DNA from: Candidatus Rokuibacteriota bacterium
GTDB lineage: Bacteria; JAUVQV01
Length of the DNA stretch: 6,683 nucleotides
NCBI GenBank assembly: GCA_030597995.1
Contig: JAUVQV010000047.1
Span: forward strand, 1-6,683
Reading direction: 5' to 3'
The notes below the pieces were generated by a model. It made no database searches, was not told the DNA's origin, and saw nothing but the letters and a program-made list of their open reading frames with translations. Made by a program: the position numbers and the translations under genes. Shown here piece after piece: positions 1 to 6,330 of this stretch. The first letter of the stretch is position 1, and the number at the start of each line of letters is the position of its first letter.

Positions 1-648
1 GCGTGCGCGCGGGAACTCAAACACCGCTTCCTCCCCGGCGACGACACCTGGACGGTAGCTGAGGGCTCAGTACTCGACCGGGCTTTCCTTCAGGGACTGG
101 GCACCTTCGACGTGGTCTATTCCTGGGGAGTGCTCCACCACACGGGGAGGATGTGGGCGGCCTTGGAGCTGACGACGGCGGCGGTGGGCGCCGACGGGAA
201 GCTGTTCCTTGCCATCTACAACGACCAGGGCGGAGCCAGCCGGCGCTGGCGGGCGGTGAAAAGGGCCTATAACCGGCTGCCGGCCCCGGGAAAATTTCTC
301 CTGGTACTGGCCGCAGGCGCCTACCTCGAGGGCAAGTACGCCCTCATCCGATTGGTACGCCTTCAGAATCCTCTCCCCCTTAAAAGTTGGACGCAGAGAA
401 AAAAGGAGCGGGGGATGTCCGTCTTCCGGGACCTGGCAGACTGGGTCGGAGGCTATCCCTTCGAGGTCGCCAAGCCGGAAGAGGTATTCGACTTCTGCCG
501 GCAGCGGGGATTCGTCCTGGAGCGGCTGCTCACCGCCGGTGGAGGTTTCGCCTGCAACCAATACGTCTTTCGGCGCGGAGAAGGAGCCCCCCCCCGGCGA
601 CCCGGAGATCCCCTTGACCCGGTCCGGCCGCCTGCGGCAGGCGGGTGA
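1..648 (+). CDS. Class I SAM-dependent methyltransferase, 5'-truncated by window edge
   Basis: Frame 1 is open from the first base to a TGA at 646-648, giving 215 residues with no start in view. The visible part is the second half of a Rossmann-type methyltransferase: an acidic GSVLD stretch (about residues 22-26), then FDVVYSWGVLHHTG (about 36-49), the usual motif IV/post-IV pattern, and a strand GKLFLAIYN (about 65-73). A C-terminal block follows: RGMSVFRDLADWVGGYPFE, PEEV, and GGGFACNQYVF, a pattern I associate with UbiG-like methyltransferases of envelope glycan loci. The SAM-binding glycine motif I would lie upstream. The substrate cannot be told from sequence; transfer of a methyl group to a sugar or lipid-linked glycan is only an inference. 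After QYVF the protein ends in a Pro/Arg/Gly-rich tail encoded partly by a run of nine C (587-595), so the true C-terminus may differ. The gene converges on the broken hydrolase gene, three bases from its stop. Confidence 0.85.
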   Translation, partial: ACARELKHRFLPGDDTWTVAEGSVLDRAFLQGLGTFDVVYSWGVLHHTGRMWAALELTTAAVGADGKLFLAIYNDQGGASRRWRAVKRAYNRLPAPGKFLLVLAAGAYLEGKYALIRLVRLQNPLPLKSWTQRKKERGMSVFRDLADWVGGYPFEVAKPEEVFDFCRQRGFVLERLLTAGGGFACNQYVFRRGEGAPPRRPGDPLDPVRPPAAGG

Positions 649-658
649 GGTCTATTTT
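628..658 (+). terminator. Possible weak terminator hairpin at the methyltransferase 3' end
   Basis: CCGCCTG (628-634) and CAGGCGG (638-644) form a perfect 7-bp stem with a CGG loop. On the + strand it is followed, after eleven bases that include the stop codon, by TTTT (655-658). The stem overlaps the last codons of the gene and the T run is short and distant, so the call is weak. It lies between two convergent genes, where a bidirectional terminator would be expected. Confidence 0.35.
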
Positions 659-1117
659 CGGCACTTTTCCAGGGCTTCCTGGCCATTCAGGTAAGGCAGC
701 AGATAGCGTGCGAAGAGCCGGTGGGCTTCCTCATTCGGATGACCCTCCCAACGGCTGACATTCATCTCTCGGCCGTCGTTTTTCCGGTAATACTCTTCCG
801 TCGGAGCGACAGTCACTCCGACCTCTCTCATGCGCAACCTGTAGAAACAGCTCGGCGGCGGCCATGACCAGACCGGCGGAACAGACCGCCAAAACAAGGT
901 TCGAGTAAAGAGCGGGTTTCGTTTCTCTTCCGAGGACCTCTCCCGCAAAGAGGTGGATCTCCCTGAAACAGAGAAGGGCCAGCACCGGGATCGCAGCCAC
1001 GAGCAGTATCGTGAGCGGCCCCCAAGAACTGTCGAGAGAGTCAGCCAGGGCGACCGTGAGCAGGAAATATCCCAGGAGCTTCAGGGCGTGCTTAACAAGC
1101 TTTCCAACAGAGAAAAT
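652..1117 (-). pseudogene. SGNH/GDSL hydrolase-like gene remnant (frameshift and internal deletion)
   Basis: Two overlapping minus-strand frames each carry one end of one protein. The first, open through about 1150-790, reads as a membrane region with three hydrophobic segments: LLGYFLLTVALADSL, PLTILLVAAIPVLALLCF, and LVLAVCSAGLVMAAAELFLQ. The last is the usual N-terminal helix of envelope SGNH hydrolases. The second frame, ending at TAG 654-652, reads REVGVTVAPTEEYYRKN and then NVSRWEGHPNEEAHRLFA, which matches the block V catalytic Asp/His region of SGNH hydrolases (normally DxHPN-like; here the Asp position is Glu). The GDS serine block and everything between are absent, so roughly 200 residues appear deleted near 850-825, with a net frame change. 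No ATG/GTG/TTG is available at the expected start; an ATT at 1117-1115 sits 7 nt after GGAGG. Family members act on acyl groups of envelope polysaccharides. An assembly error could also explain the break. Confidence 0.6.
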
Positions 1118-1131
1118 ACCGTGTCCTCCCC
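1115..1131 (-). promoter_or_regulatory. Shine-Dalgarno followed by ATT at the normal start position
   Basis: The minus strand reads GGGGAGG (1131-1125), seven spacer bases, then ATT (1117-1115) in frame with the membrane part of the hydrolase remnant. No ATG, GTG or TTG occurs in that frame between the upstream TGA inside the permease gene and GTG at 1000-998, which lies inside a predicted membrane helix. Either this is a rare ATT start, as in infC, or an ATG start has decayed in a dying gene. Confidence 0.45.
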
Positions 1132-1134
1132 GTG

Positions 1135-1156
1135 AAAACCCGCTCCCACGGGGCGG
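1135..1156 (-). terminator. Likely intrinsic terminator of the ligase/TPR/ABC operon
   Basis: One base after the permease TAA (1160-1158), the minus strand reads CCGCCC (1156-1151), loop CGTG, GG, a bulged A, GCGG (1143-1140), then GTTTT (1139-1135). A compact GC stem followed by a short T run directly behind the last gene suits a Rho-independent terminator, though four T is weak. A competing longer pairing, CCCCGTG (1153-1147) with CACGGGG (1134-1128), would exclude this hairpin. Confidence 0.5.
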
Positions 1157-1157
1157 T

Positions 1158-1925
1158 TTATTTGAAATCCCGGCGTTGAAAAATAAGCATGCCGGCGAGG
1201 ATCAGGAAAGCCATGTACACCAGACCGTGGATGGTCGAACGCACGATATGTTCGGCGGCGATCGGCATCTGATACACGACCTGGCCTTTGATATCGAACT
1301 GCTCGAGGTTGGGGAGGAGGTAATGCAGGATCAGGACGAGATATTTCAGCACCGGGTTCTCCGCCCGGTTGGCAAAAAACATCAGATCCGAGTTAAAACG
1401 GCCGATGATGTATATCCCCAGGGTACACATGGCCGAGAGCGTGGGCGTGGAGAAGGTGGAGAAGAAGACCGCCACGGCGGTAATGACCAGGAGCTCGATC
1501 ATGATCAGGAAAATCGCCTTCCACAGTCCCCAGTTCACCCCGTTTTCCGAGAAGAACCAGAGCAGGGTGAAGAGCGCCACCGTCATCACGGCGACATTGA
1601 CGGCAATGGTCAGGACCAGCCCCAGATACTTGCCGACCAGGAACTGTGAGCGGGAAATCGGTTTCGCGAGGAGGGTGTAAATAGTCCGCCTCTGGATTTC
1701 CTTGTAGACCAGCCCGATGCCGACAAAGATCGCGATCAGGAGGCCGAAGATCGACATCGACGCCAGGCTGACATCCTGGATGATCTTCAAACGCTCGCCG
1801 AGGGTGAGCTTTCCCAGGATCACCGAGATCCCCATGATCAAAAGAGCAAAAAAGACCAGGTTGTAGAGGATCTTGTCCCGGATCGCCTCGCGGAAGGTAT
1901 TCCAGAGCACGGCCCGGATTTTCAT
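1158..1925 (-). CDS. ABC-2-type transporter permease
   Basis: This 255-residue integral membrane protein is the inner-membrane channel partner of the adjacent ATPase. Hydrophobic segments lie at about 20-40, 55-74, 100-125, 133-156, 160-176 and 230-249, the six-helix layout of ABC-2/NosY-type permeases. The stretch YKEIQRRTIYTLLAKPISR (74-92) with FLVGKYLG (95-102) after it matches the conserved loop between TM2 and TM3 of this family (E-x-R/K-R-T-I, LLAKPISR, GKxLG). The ATG at 1925 overlaps the ATPase stop by four bases (ATGA), so the two are translationally coupled and expected in a 1:1 complex. The substrate is unknown: related systems move small molecules, lipids or glycans outward. It is the last intact gene of the operon; a terminator-like hairpin begins one base past its stop. 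Confidence 0.88.
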   Translation of the reverse strand: MKIRAVLWNTFREAIRDKILYNLVFFALLIMGISVILGKLTLGERLKIIQDVSLASMSIFGLLIAIFVGIGLVYKEIQRRTIYTLLAKPISRSQFLVGKYLGLVLTIAVNVAVMTVALFTLLWFFSENGVNWGLWKAIFLIMIELLVITAVAVFFSTFSTPTLSAMCTLGIYIIGRFNSDLMFFANRAENPVLKYLVLILHYLLPNLEQFDIKGQVVYQMPIAAEHIVRSTIHGLVYMAFLILAGMLIFQRRDFK

Positions 1926-2848
1926 GAGCTCTTTTCCCCCACCTCTCTCAGGAAAAGGTCTTCCAGGGTCTCCCGGTGCGGAACCAGAGAGATGAGCTGT
2001 CCGCCGGACTCAGTGATGAGACGGAGGACCTCCGGGACCTGCCCCTCCCCGCCGGGGAGGGTAAACTGGATTCTGTGGCCCGATTCCAGAAAGGCGGCGG
2101 CCCGGCGGCGCATCTCACCCCGGCCCGTCTCTGAGAGGCCATCGGCCTGGATCTCTACCGCGCGAACCTGCGGCTCGAGAAGCTGATCGAGACTGCCGGA
2201 GGCCACCAGCCGGCCACGGTGTATGATGCCCACCCGGTCGCAGATCATCTCGGCGTCCGTCAGGATGTGCGAGCTGAAAAGTACCGTCTTTCCCTCAGTC
2301 CGCAACTTCACAATCAGGTCACGAATCTGCCGCCTTCCGGCTGGATCGAGTCCCGACTGCGGCTCGTCCAGGATCAAAAGCCGGGGGTCATTGATCAGGG
2401 CCTGGGCCATACCGATCCGCTGGAGCATCCCCTTGGAATATTTTCCGAGGCGGAGGTCGCCCGCCCGCTCCAGGTCCACAAGCAGTAAGAGCCGGGCAAT
2501 CCTTTCCCGCCGCAGCCCGGCCGGGAGACCAAAGAGGCGGCCGTAAAAGTCCAGAAATTCCCCCCCGGTGAGGTAATCGTAAAAGTAGGGGTTTTCCGGA
2601 AGGAATCCCACCTCTCCCCGAAATTCCAGCCGTCGCGAATCCTGGCCGAGGACCGTGGAACAACCCGAGGTCGGAAAAAGGAGGCCCAGAATGAGCTTCA
2701 AAGCGGTAGTCTTCCCGGCCCCGTTGGGACCGAGAAAACCGTAGATTTCCCCGGGTCCGATCTCGAGGTTCAGATCATCAACCGCCCGGATCTTCCGCCG
2801 CCGCCAGTTGGAGACAAAGATCTTGGTGAGGTGTTCAGTCTTTATCAT
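1922..2848 (-). CDS. ABC transporter ATP-binding protein (ABC-2 exporter type)
   Basis: This 308-residue cytoplasmic ATPase powers the adjacent permease. Motifs in order: Walker A GPNGAGKTT (40-48); a Q-loop region reading FLPENPYFYDYLT with Glu85 at the usual Gln position; signature YSKGM (137-141) in place of LSGGQ; Walker B LLILDEPQSGLDP (157-169) with catalytic Glu162; switch His194 in SSHIL. The non-LSGGQ signature and the roughly 80-residue C-terminal extension are typical of CcmA/NosF-like exporter ATPases. I chose ATG 2848 because MIKTEHLTKIF is the family's usual N-terminus; AAGGAG lies 13 nt upstream. GTG 2851 is equally possible, and the frame stays open to GTG/ATG-like codons as far as 2995, but that extension is Arg/Lys/Ser-rich shadow of the neighbour. 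The chosen start overlaps the upstream gene by 14 bp, and the stop overlaps the permease start by 4 bp. Confidence 0.92.
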   Translation of the reverse strand: MIKTEHLTKIFVSNWRRRKIRAVDDLNLEIGPGEIYGFLGPNGAGKTTALKLILGLLFPTSGCSTVLGQDSRRLEFRGEVGFLPENPYFYDYLTGGEFLDFYGRLFGLPAGLRRERIARLLLLVDLERAGDLRLGKYSKGMLQRIGMAQALINDPRLLILDEPQSGLDPAGRRQIRDLIVKLRTEGKTVLFSSHILTDAEMICDRVGIIHRGRLVASGSLDQLLEPQVRAVEIQADGLSETGRGEMRRRAAAFLESGHRIQFTLPGGEGQVPEVLRLITESGGQLISLVPHRETLEDLFLREVGEKSS

Positions 2849-3578
2849 CACGGTCACGGCTCTCCTTTTCCGGCGCGAGGAAGCTCTCCAGGCCTTCCGG
2901 GATTTTCCCGGCCCGGAGGGCCTCGATCTTTTTATAGAGCCCCCGGCGAACCGACTCCTCGCGGGTGTCTTCCGCCACCTTTTCCAGGAATTCAATGGCG
3001 GACTGCTGACGGCCTGCCTTGGTCATGAGGCTGGCCGCCAGGCGGGGGAGATACTGCGGGTGACCGGGCGTGCTGGCGGCTATCTTGACGTGTTCCGCCG
3101 CCTGGTCCGGATCCTTGAGGTAGTAAAAATAGTTGAAGCCGATATAAAAGGGGAAGCGCCATTCATCCGGGTATTGCACCATCCCCTTGCGCAAGAGTTT
3201 AATGCTGTCACGGGGAGAACCGTCCTCGACCGCCAGAACGATCCCGCCAAAGAGGTAGGGGTACTTGAAGGGGGGGTCGAGAGTGGTAATCTGTTCGAGG
3301 ATGTGGTAGAGCCAGGGGTACTCCTTGTCTGTCAGGTTGTGCCCGCCGAAGTAACCGATGGCCTTCACCCAGAGGGCGTCGGCGAGGAGGTTTTGAAAAC
3401 CGAGGGACATCACCTTGAGGTGCTTGCCCTTGGGAAGGTAGCGCAGGCTTTCTATCCGCTGCCGGGGGTATCGGCGTTCAAAGGAAACCTGAAGGAAAAC
3501 CTGAACCGCCGCCAGGGACGCCACCGCCGCCAGGATCCACCAGTGAAATAACCTGTCGCCCCGACGAGCTCGAGTCAT
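2835..3578 (-). CDS. Membrane-anchored TPR-like protein of unknown function
   Basis: A 247-residue protein with a basic start (MTRARRGDR), one hydrophobic segment at about 11-31 (FHWWILAAVASLAAVQVFLQ) and no cleavage site that I can see, so it is probably anchored in the inner membrane with its bulk outside. A well-marked block YLPKGKHLKVMSLGFQNLLAD (47-67) and ALWVKAIGYFGGH (68-80) precedes helical repeat-like units at about 86-115, 122-152, 156-187 and 190-222 (LDPPFKYPYLFGG; DEWRFPFYIGFNYFYY; AAEHVKIAASTPGHPQYLP), which look like divergent TPRs. I know no defined function for it. Four-base ATGA overlap with the ligase gene and 14-bp overlap with the ATPase gene place it firmly in this operon, so a scaffold or partner role for the ligase or ABC exporter is plausible. 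The acidic/basic C-terminus (EKESRDRDDKD) looks unstructured. A short-spaced GAAGGG precedes the ATG. Confidence 0.85.
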   Translation of the reverse strand: MTRARRGDRLFHWWILAAVASLAAVQVFLQVSFERRYPRQRIESLRYLPKGKHLKVMSLGFQNLLADALWVKAIGYFGGHNLTDKEYPWLYHILEQITTLDPPFKYPYLFGGIVLAVEDGSPRDSIKLLRKGMVQYPDEWRFPFYIGFNYFYYLKDPDQAAEHVKIAASTPGHPQYLPRLAASLMTKAGRQQSAIEFLEKVAEDTREESVRRGLYKKIEALRAGKIPEGLESFLAPEKESRDRDDKD

Positions 3579-5614
3579 AAACCCTTCGACAAAGGTCCGA
3601 CAATCTCAAGCTGCATCAGGCCATCTTCGAATAACTCCGGGTCAAAGTCAACCAGGGCGTGTTCGTAGGCATTGGTCACGGAAGCCCGCCAACCCTGCCT
3701 CGCGGATGCCGCCCCCCGCAGATAGGCCCGCCGGGCCTTTTCCTTCAGGCCCCGCCGGGCGTAGAAAATCCCCAGGTTGTACCACCCCCGCAGATAATTC
3801 GGTTCCAGCCGCACCGCTTCCCGGAGCATCTCTTCCGCCGTGGCGTGCTCCTCCAGCTCATCATAGAGGAGGCCCAGTTCTTCATATATCGCGTAGTTCC
3901 TCGGAGCGAGGGCCATGGCCCGGCGGTAGTGCTCGACGGCCTCTCTCAGAAATGAGCGCTCCGGTTGGAGGGTACGGTAGAGGCTGGTCATGGCCTGGGC
4001 GAGGTCAACCGGATAACGGTAATTATTGGGATTGAGCTGGGCAGCGAGGTGGGCGTGGTAAAAGGCTTCCTCCAGGGTCTGCTCGCCGCCCTCCCCCTGA
4101 AAATAGGCCTGGAAATATGCACCCCCCAGATTGCTGTGGTAAGGGGCGCAGGGAAAATCCACCTTCACGGCCCGCTGCAGGTAAGTCAGCGCCTCTGGAA
4201 GCGGGGGCAGATCCCGGCGTGCTTCCTCGAGGGCCCATTTTTCCCGGAAGAGGTTCTGAGGGCGGGCGGTACCACGCAGGTAATACCAGAATCCCGCTAC
4301 CGGGCGGGCGGCAAGCCCCATCAGGACCGTGGCGATTATGAACACTACAACTCCGTAGACTTTGTGGTAGCGGAACTCCACCACCCAAAAGTTCCCCGCC
4401 ACCCCCCGCATTCGCATTCCGGAGGCCAGCAGAACCAGGAGCAGGGCCGCCGGCGGGGTGTGAAGGTTGAAGTCCACCGCGGCATGGAACAGAAGCGCCC
4501 CGAGGGCGGCCAGGAGCGGGATCACCTCGCCGCGTTCGTCTGGCGTGTGCCCCCTTATCCACCGCCAAGACCAGAGCGCCACGGCGGCCAGGGCCGCCAG
4601 CCAGAGGGCGAGACCCAGGATTCCCATCTCCGCCCCAACCTGGAGGTATTCGGAATGCGCGTTTTCCGCCACGCGGCTGTACTTGGCCCAATGCGCCTCC
4701 ACGGGAAAGGCGTAGCGCGGGGAGAAATACTCGAACTGCCCCAGCCCGATCCCGAACCAGGGGCTGTCCCGCAGCATCTCCAGGGCACTCTTCCAGATCG
4801 AGAGTCTGGTGTACGCGTAGACGTCAACCTGTGACAGCTCCCGTATCCTCTCGATCCAGGGGTTTGGGAAGAGGAATAATCCCGCCGCCCCCGCACCGGC
4901 TCCCACCAGGGTCAGGCGCCAGCTTTTCGCGCTCAACAGTAACAGGATGCCTATTCCGAGGGCGAGCACCCCCCCCCGTGAACCGGAGAGCATGAGGGCC
5001 CCGATCATGCTTCCGGCGGCCGCCAGGTTGAAGGCCTGCGAAAACCTCCTCGCCCTCCGCTCCGGTTTGGAGGGGAACACTACTTTCCCGATCGCAAGGA
5101 GGGCCGCCGCCGCGAGGAAACCGGCCAAAAAGTTGGGATTGTAAAACGTCCCGATCGGGCGGCTTCCCGCTCCCCACCCCCACTGATACCAGACCAGGGA
5201 GGCCTGGAAGGCACCCTGAAGGCGGACGGAGAAAAGGGCGGCCTCGAGGCCCGACAAGCTGGGATGGAAAGTCAGAAACCAGTAGAGGGCGGCATAGGAA
5301 ACCAGCAAAAGGAGGGCTTTTTCCGCACTGTGGTAGTAGGGGGCGAAGAGAAATGAAAAAAGCCCCCAGAAGAGAAACAGCCCCAGCAGACCGTCCAGAA
5401 GAGTCAGCCGCAGCTCCTGGCGGGGAGTCCTCCATCCCCATTCGATTCCCCACCAGGCCACCAGCAGGAGAATAGACAGCTCCACGACCAGGGTCGGCAA
5501 GCGCGGGGTCCCCCCCTGGATCAAAGGGGCAAAGAGCACGAGGAGAGAGAGCACATACCAGCCGGTCCCGGTGAGAGGCCGGCCCTGAATGCCGGAGCTC
5601 CCCGTTTTTGGCAT
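3575..5614 (-). CDS. O-antigen ligase/Wzy_C-family membrane protein with C-terminal TPR domain; candidate pilin glycosyltransferase
   Basis: This 679-residue protein has about 12-13 hydrophobic segments between residues 18 and 438, then a soluble TPR domain (about 455-640). Wzy_C/WaaL/PglL hallmarks: NPNFLAG (159-165), LSGSRGG (209-215), a large loop at 250-325 with R270, W274, GIGLGQF (288-294) and H320 in AENAHSEYLQ, and a late HAAVDFNLH (377-385). About four TPRs follow at roughly 473-505, 514-548, 555-587 and 589-621. Family members join lipid-linked glycans to an acceptor (lipid A, protein or growing polymer) at the periplasmic face. As the first gene after a pilin, pilin O-glycosylation is attractive but inferred; lipopolysaccharide ligation or polymerisation are alternatives. 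ATG 5614 has AGGAAG eight bases upstream. Its stop overlaps the next start by 4 bp. Domains beyond the usual 400-600 residues of WaaL are explained by the TPR fusion. Confidence 0.85.
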   Translation of the reverse strand: MPKTGSSGIQGRPLTGTGWYVLSLLVLFAPLIQGGTPRLPTLVVELSILLLVAWWGIEWGWRTPRQELRLTLLDGLLGLFLFWGLFSFLFAPYYHSAEKALLLLVSYAALYWFLTFHPSLSGLEAALFSVRLQGAFQASLVWYQWGWGAGSRPIGTFYNPNFLAGFLAAAALLAIGKVVFPSKPERRARRFSQAFNLAAAGSMIGALMLSGSRGGVLALGIGILLLLSAKSWRLTLVGAGAGAAGLFLFPNPWIERIRELSQVDVYAYTRLSIWKSALEMLRDSPWFGIGLGQFEYFSPRYAFPVEAHWAKYSRVAENAHSEYLQVGAEMGILGLALWLAALAAVALWSWRWIRGHTPDERGEVIPLLAALGALLFHAAVDFNLHTPPAALLLVLLASGMRMRGVAGNFWVVEFRYHKVYGVVVFIIATVLMGLAARPVAGFWYYLRGTARPQNLFREKWALEEARRDLPPLPEALTYLQRAVKVDFPCAPYHSNLGGAYFQAYFQGEGGEQTLEEAFYHAHLAAQLNPNNYRYPVDLAQAMTSLYRTLQPERSFLREAVEHYRRAMALAPRNYAIYEELGLLYDELEEHATAEEMLREAVRLEPNYLRGWYNLGIFYARRGLKEKARRAYLRGAASARQGWRASVTNAYEHALVDFDPELFEDGLMQLEIVGPLSKGL

Positions 5615-5743
5615 GAAGGTGTCTTCCTGTTTCAGCCGCGCACCGCTTCAGTGAAACCCGGATTCATGAGGATCACCGCAGCGATGCGAAGCCCTCTCAG
5701 CGCTCGAACCATCTTCTTTTCCCGCGGCCCTCGAAACGCAACC

Positions 5744-5772
5744 GGGACTACCCTCTCTCACGGGGTAGCCCC
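5744..5772 (-). other. Strong 10-bp hairpin between pilin and ligase genes
   Basis: On the minus strand GGGGCTACCC (5772-5763) pairs with GGGTAGTCCC (5753-5744) around a 9-nt loop, with only one G-U pair. It starts about 34 bases after the pilin stop. No T run follows (next bases GGTTGCGTTTCG), so it is not a standard terminator. A 3' stability or processing element, or a partial attenuator that keeps pilin transcript above the downstream genes, fits the position. The rest of the 192-bp spacer (5615-5806) shows no gene and no clear promoter. Confidence 0.6.
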
Positions 5773-5806
5773 AGTCTATTCCCCAGTCGCCGTTCAGTGC
5801 ACCAGG

Positions 5807-6283
5807 TTAGAACGGCGCGCCGGTGTGCTGTATGTCAGTGGTGCTGTCACTGATGATGAAGTAGGAAAGGGTGCTGTCGGCGTCGAGGTCACCCTGCGCG
5901 CGGCTCGTGAAACCTTGCGCCTGAGTCGGATAGTCAACAGCAGGTTCCAGGTTGTAGTCGAAGAAGACTCTCCCCTCCGGAGCGAATCCGAGTATCGAAA
6001 ACCTGGTGATGATAGGAACCCACGCTATCTTGGATCCGTTACCAGTTCTGTTGCCCGTCGGGGTGTACCCCTGGTTGCCGACATAGACGTCCCATTCAGC
6101 ATAATGCGCTACTTCGGTGCTGCGGATCGCACCCAGGTTGGATTTGGCCTCGGAAGTCTTGGCCTTCAGCCTGAAGTTCAGAAAGTTCGGGATGGCGATG
6201 GCAGCCAGAATCCCGATGATGGCCACGACGATCATCAGCTCCACCAGGGTGAATCCCTTGCGATTTCTAAGTTTTCGCAACAT
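5807..6283 (-). CDS. pilA: Type IV prepilin (PilA-like major pilin)
   Basis: A 158-residue prepilin: a basic 10-residue leader MLRKLRNRKG, then a class III cleavage site G|FTLVE with Glu5 of the mature protein, then the membrane/assembly helix (mature 6-27, ending IAIPNFLNF). PilD-type peptidase would cleave and N-methylate Phe1. The mature 148 residues have no cysteine, so no disulfide-bounded D-region as in Pseudomonas or Neisseria pilins; instead an acidic GDLDADSTLS loop (121-130) resembles a calcium-binding loop. The leader and helix are very close to Geobacter PilA, but this protein is full length rather than split or 61 residues. I chose ATG 6283, not GTG 6289, because the leader then matches Geobacter and the strong AGGAGGTG (6300-6293) is 9 nt away. 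It is preceded by a sigma-54-type promoter. A minor pilin or type II secretion pseudopilin is possible but less likely. Confidence 0.92.
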   Translation of the reverse strand: MLRKLRNRKGFTLVELMIVVAIIGILAAIAIPNFLNFRLKAKTSEAKSNLGAIRSTEVAHYAEWDVYVGNQGYTPTGNRTGNGSKIAWVPIITRFSILGFAPEGRVFFDYNLEPAVDYPTQAQGFTSRAQGDLDADSTLSYFIISDSTTDIQHTGAPF

Positions 6284-6292
6284 ACTCACTTA

Positions 6293-6300
6293 CACCTCCT
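6293..6300 (-). promoter_or_regulatory. Near-perfect Shine-Dalgarno of the pilin gene
   Basis: AGGAGGTG (6300-6293) is complementary to the 3' end of 16S rRNA over eight bases. It leaves 9 nt to ATG 6283 but only 3 nt to GTG 6289, which favours the ATG start. The strength agrees with an abundant structural subunit. Confidence 0.85.
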
Positions 6301-6330
6301 CTCCTATGTTTACTGCTGCTGAATGAGTAG

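Noticed and set aside
1011..1649. Open 212-aa frame on the + strand opposite the permease
   Set aside because: Highly charged Glu/Arg/Gln/His-rich shadow translation with no domain; the permease is clear on the minus strand.
2849..2995. N-terminal extension of the ABC ATPase by up to 49 residues
   Set aside because: The extension is Arg/Lys/Ser-rich shadow of the upstream TPR gene; the family N-terminus begins at MIKTEHLTKIF.
2808..3551. Open 247-aa frame on the + strand opposite the TPR-like gene
   Set aside because: Mirror of the real reading frame with no motif; the minus-strand gene is supported by coupled start/stop overlaps on both sides.
3965..4834. Open 289-aa frame on the + strand opposite the ligase gene
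   Set aside because: It is antisense to a gene with clear family motifs, has Gly/Arg/Pro/His-rich composition and no recognisable domain; such frames are common in GC-rich genes.
5633..5667. Eleven-codon ORF on the minus strand (starts MNPGFTEAV) in the pilin-ligase spacer
   Set aside because: No Shine-Dalgarno at a proper distance and too short to judge; nothing supports translation.
5680..5806. c-di-GMP-I (GEMM) riboswitch suggested by GGGTAGTCCCGGTTGCG
   Set aside because: The required CGCAAAGC-type 5' motif and tetraloop-receptor parts are absent; the similarity is limited to one stem and its flank.
5651..6322. Open 223-aa frame on the + strand opposite the pilin
   Set aside because: Antisense to an unmistakable prepilin and runs across its promoter-proximal region; no motif.
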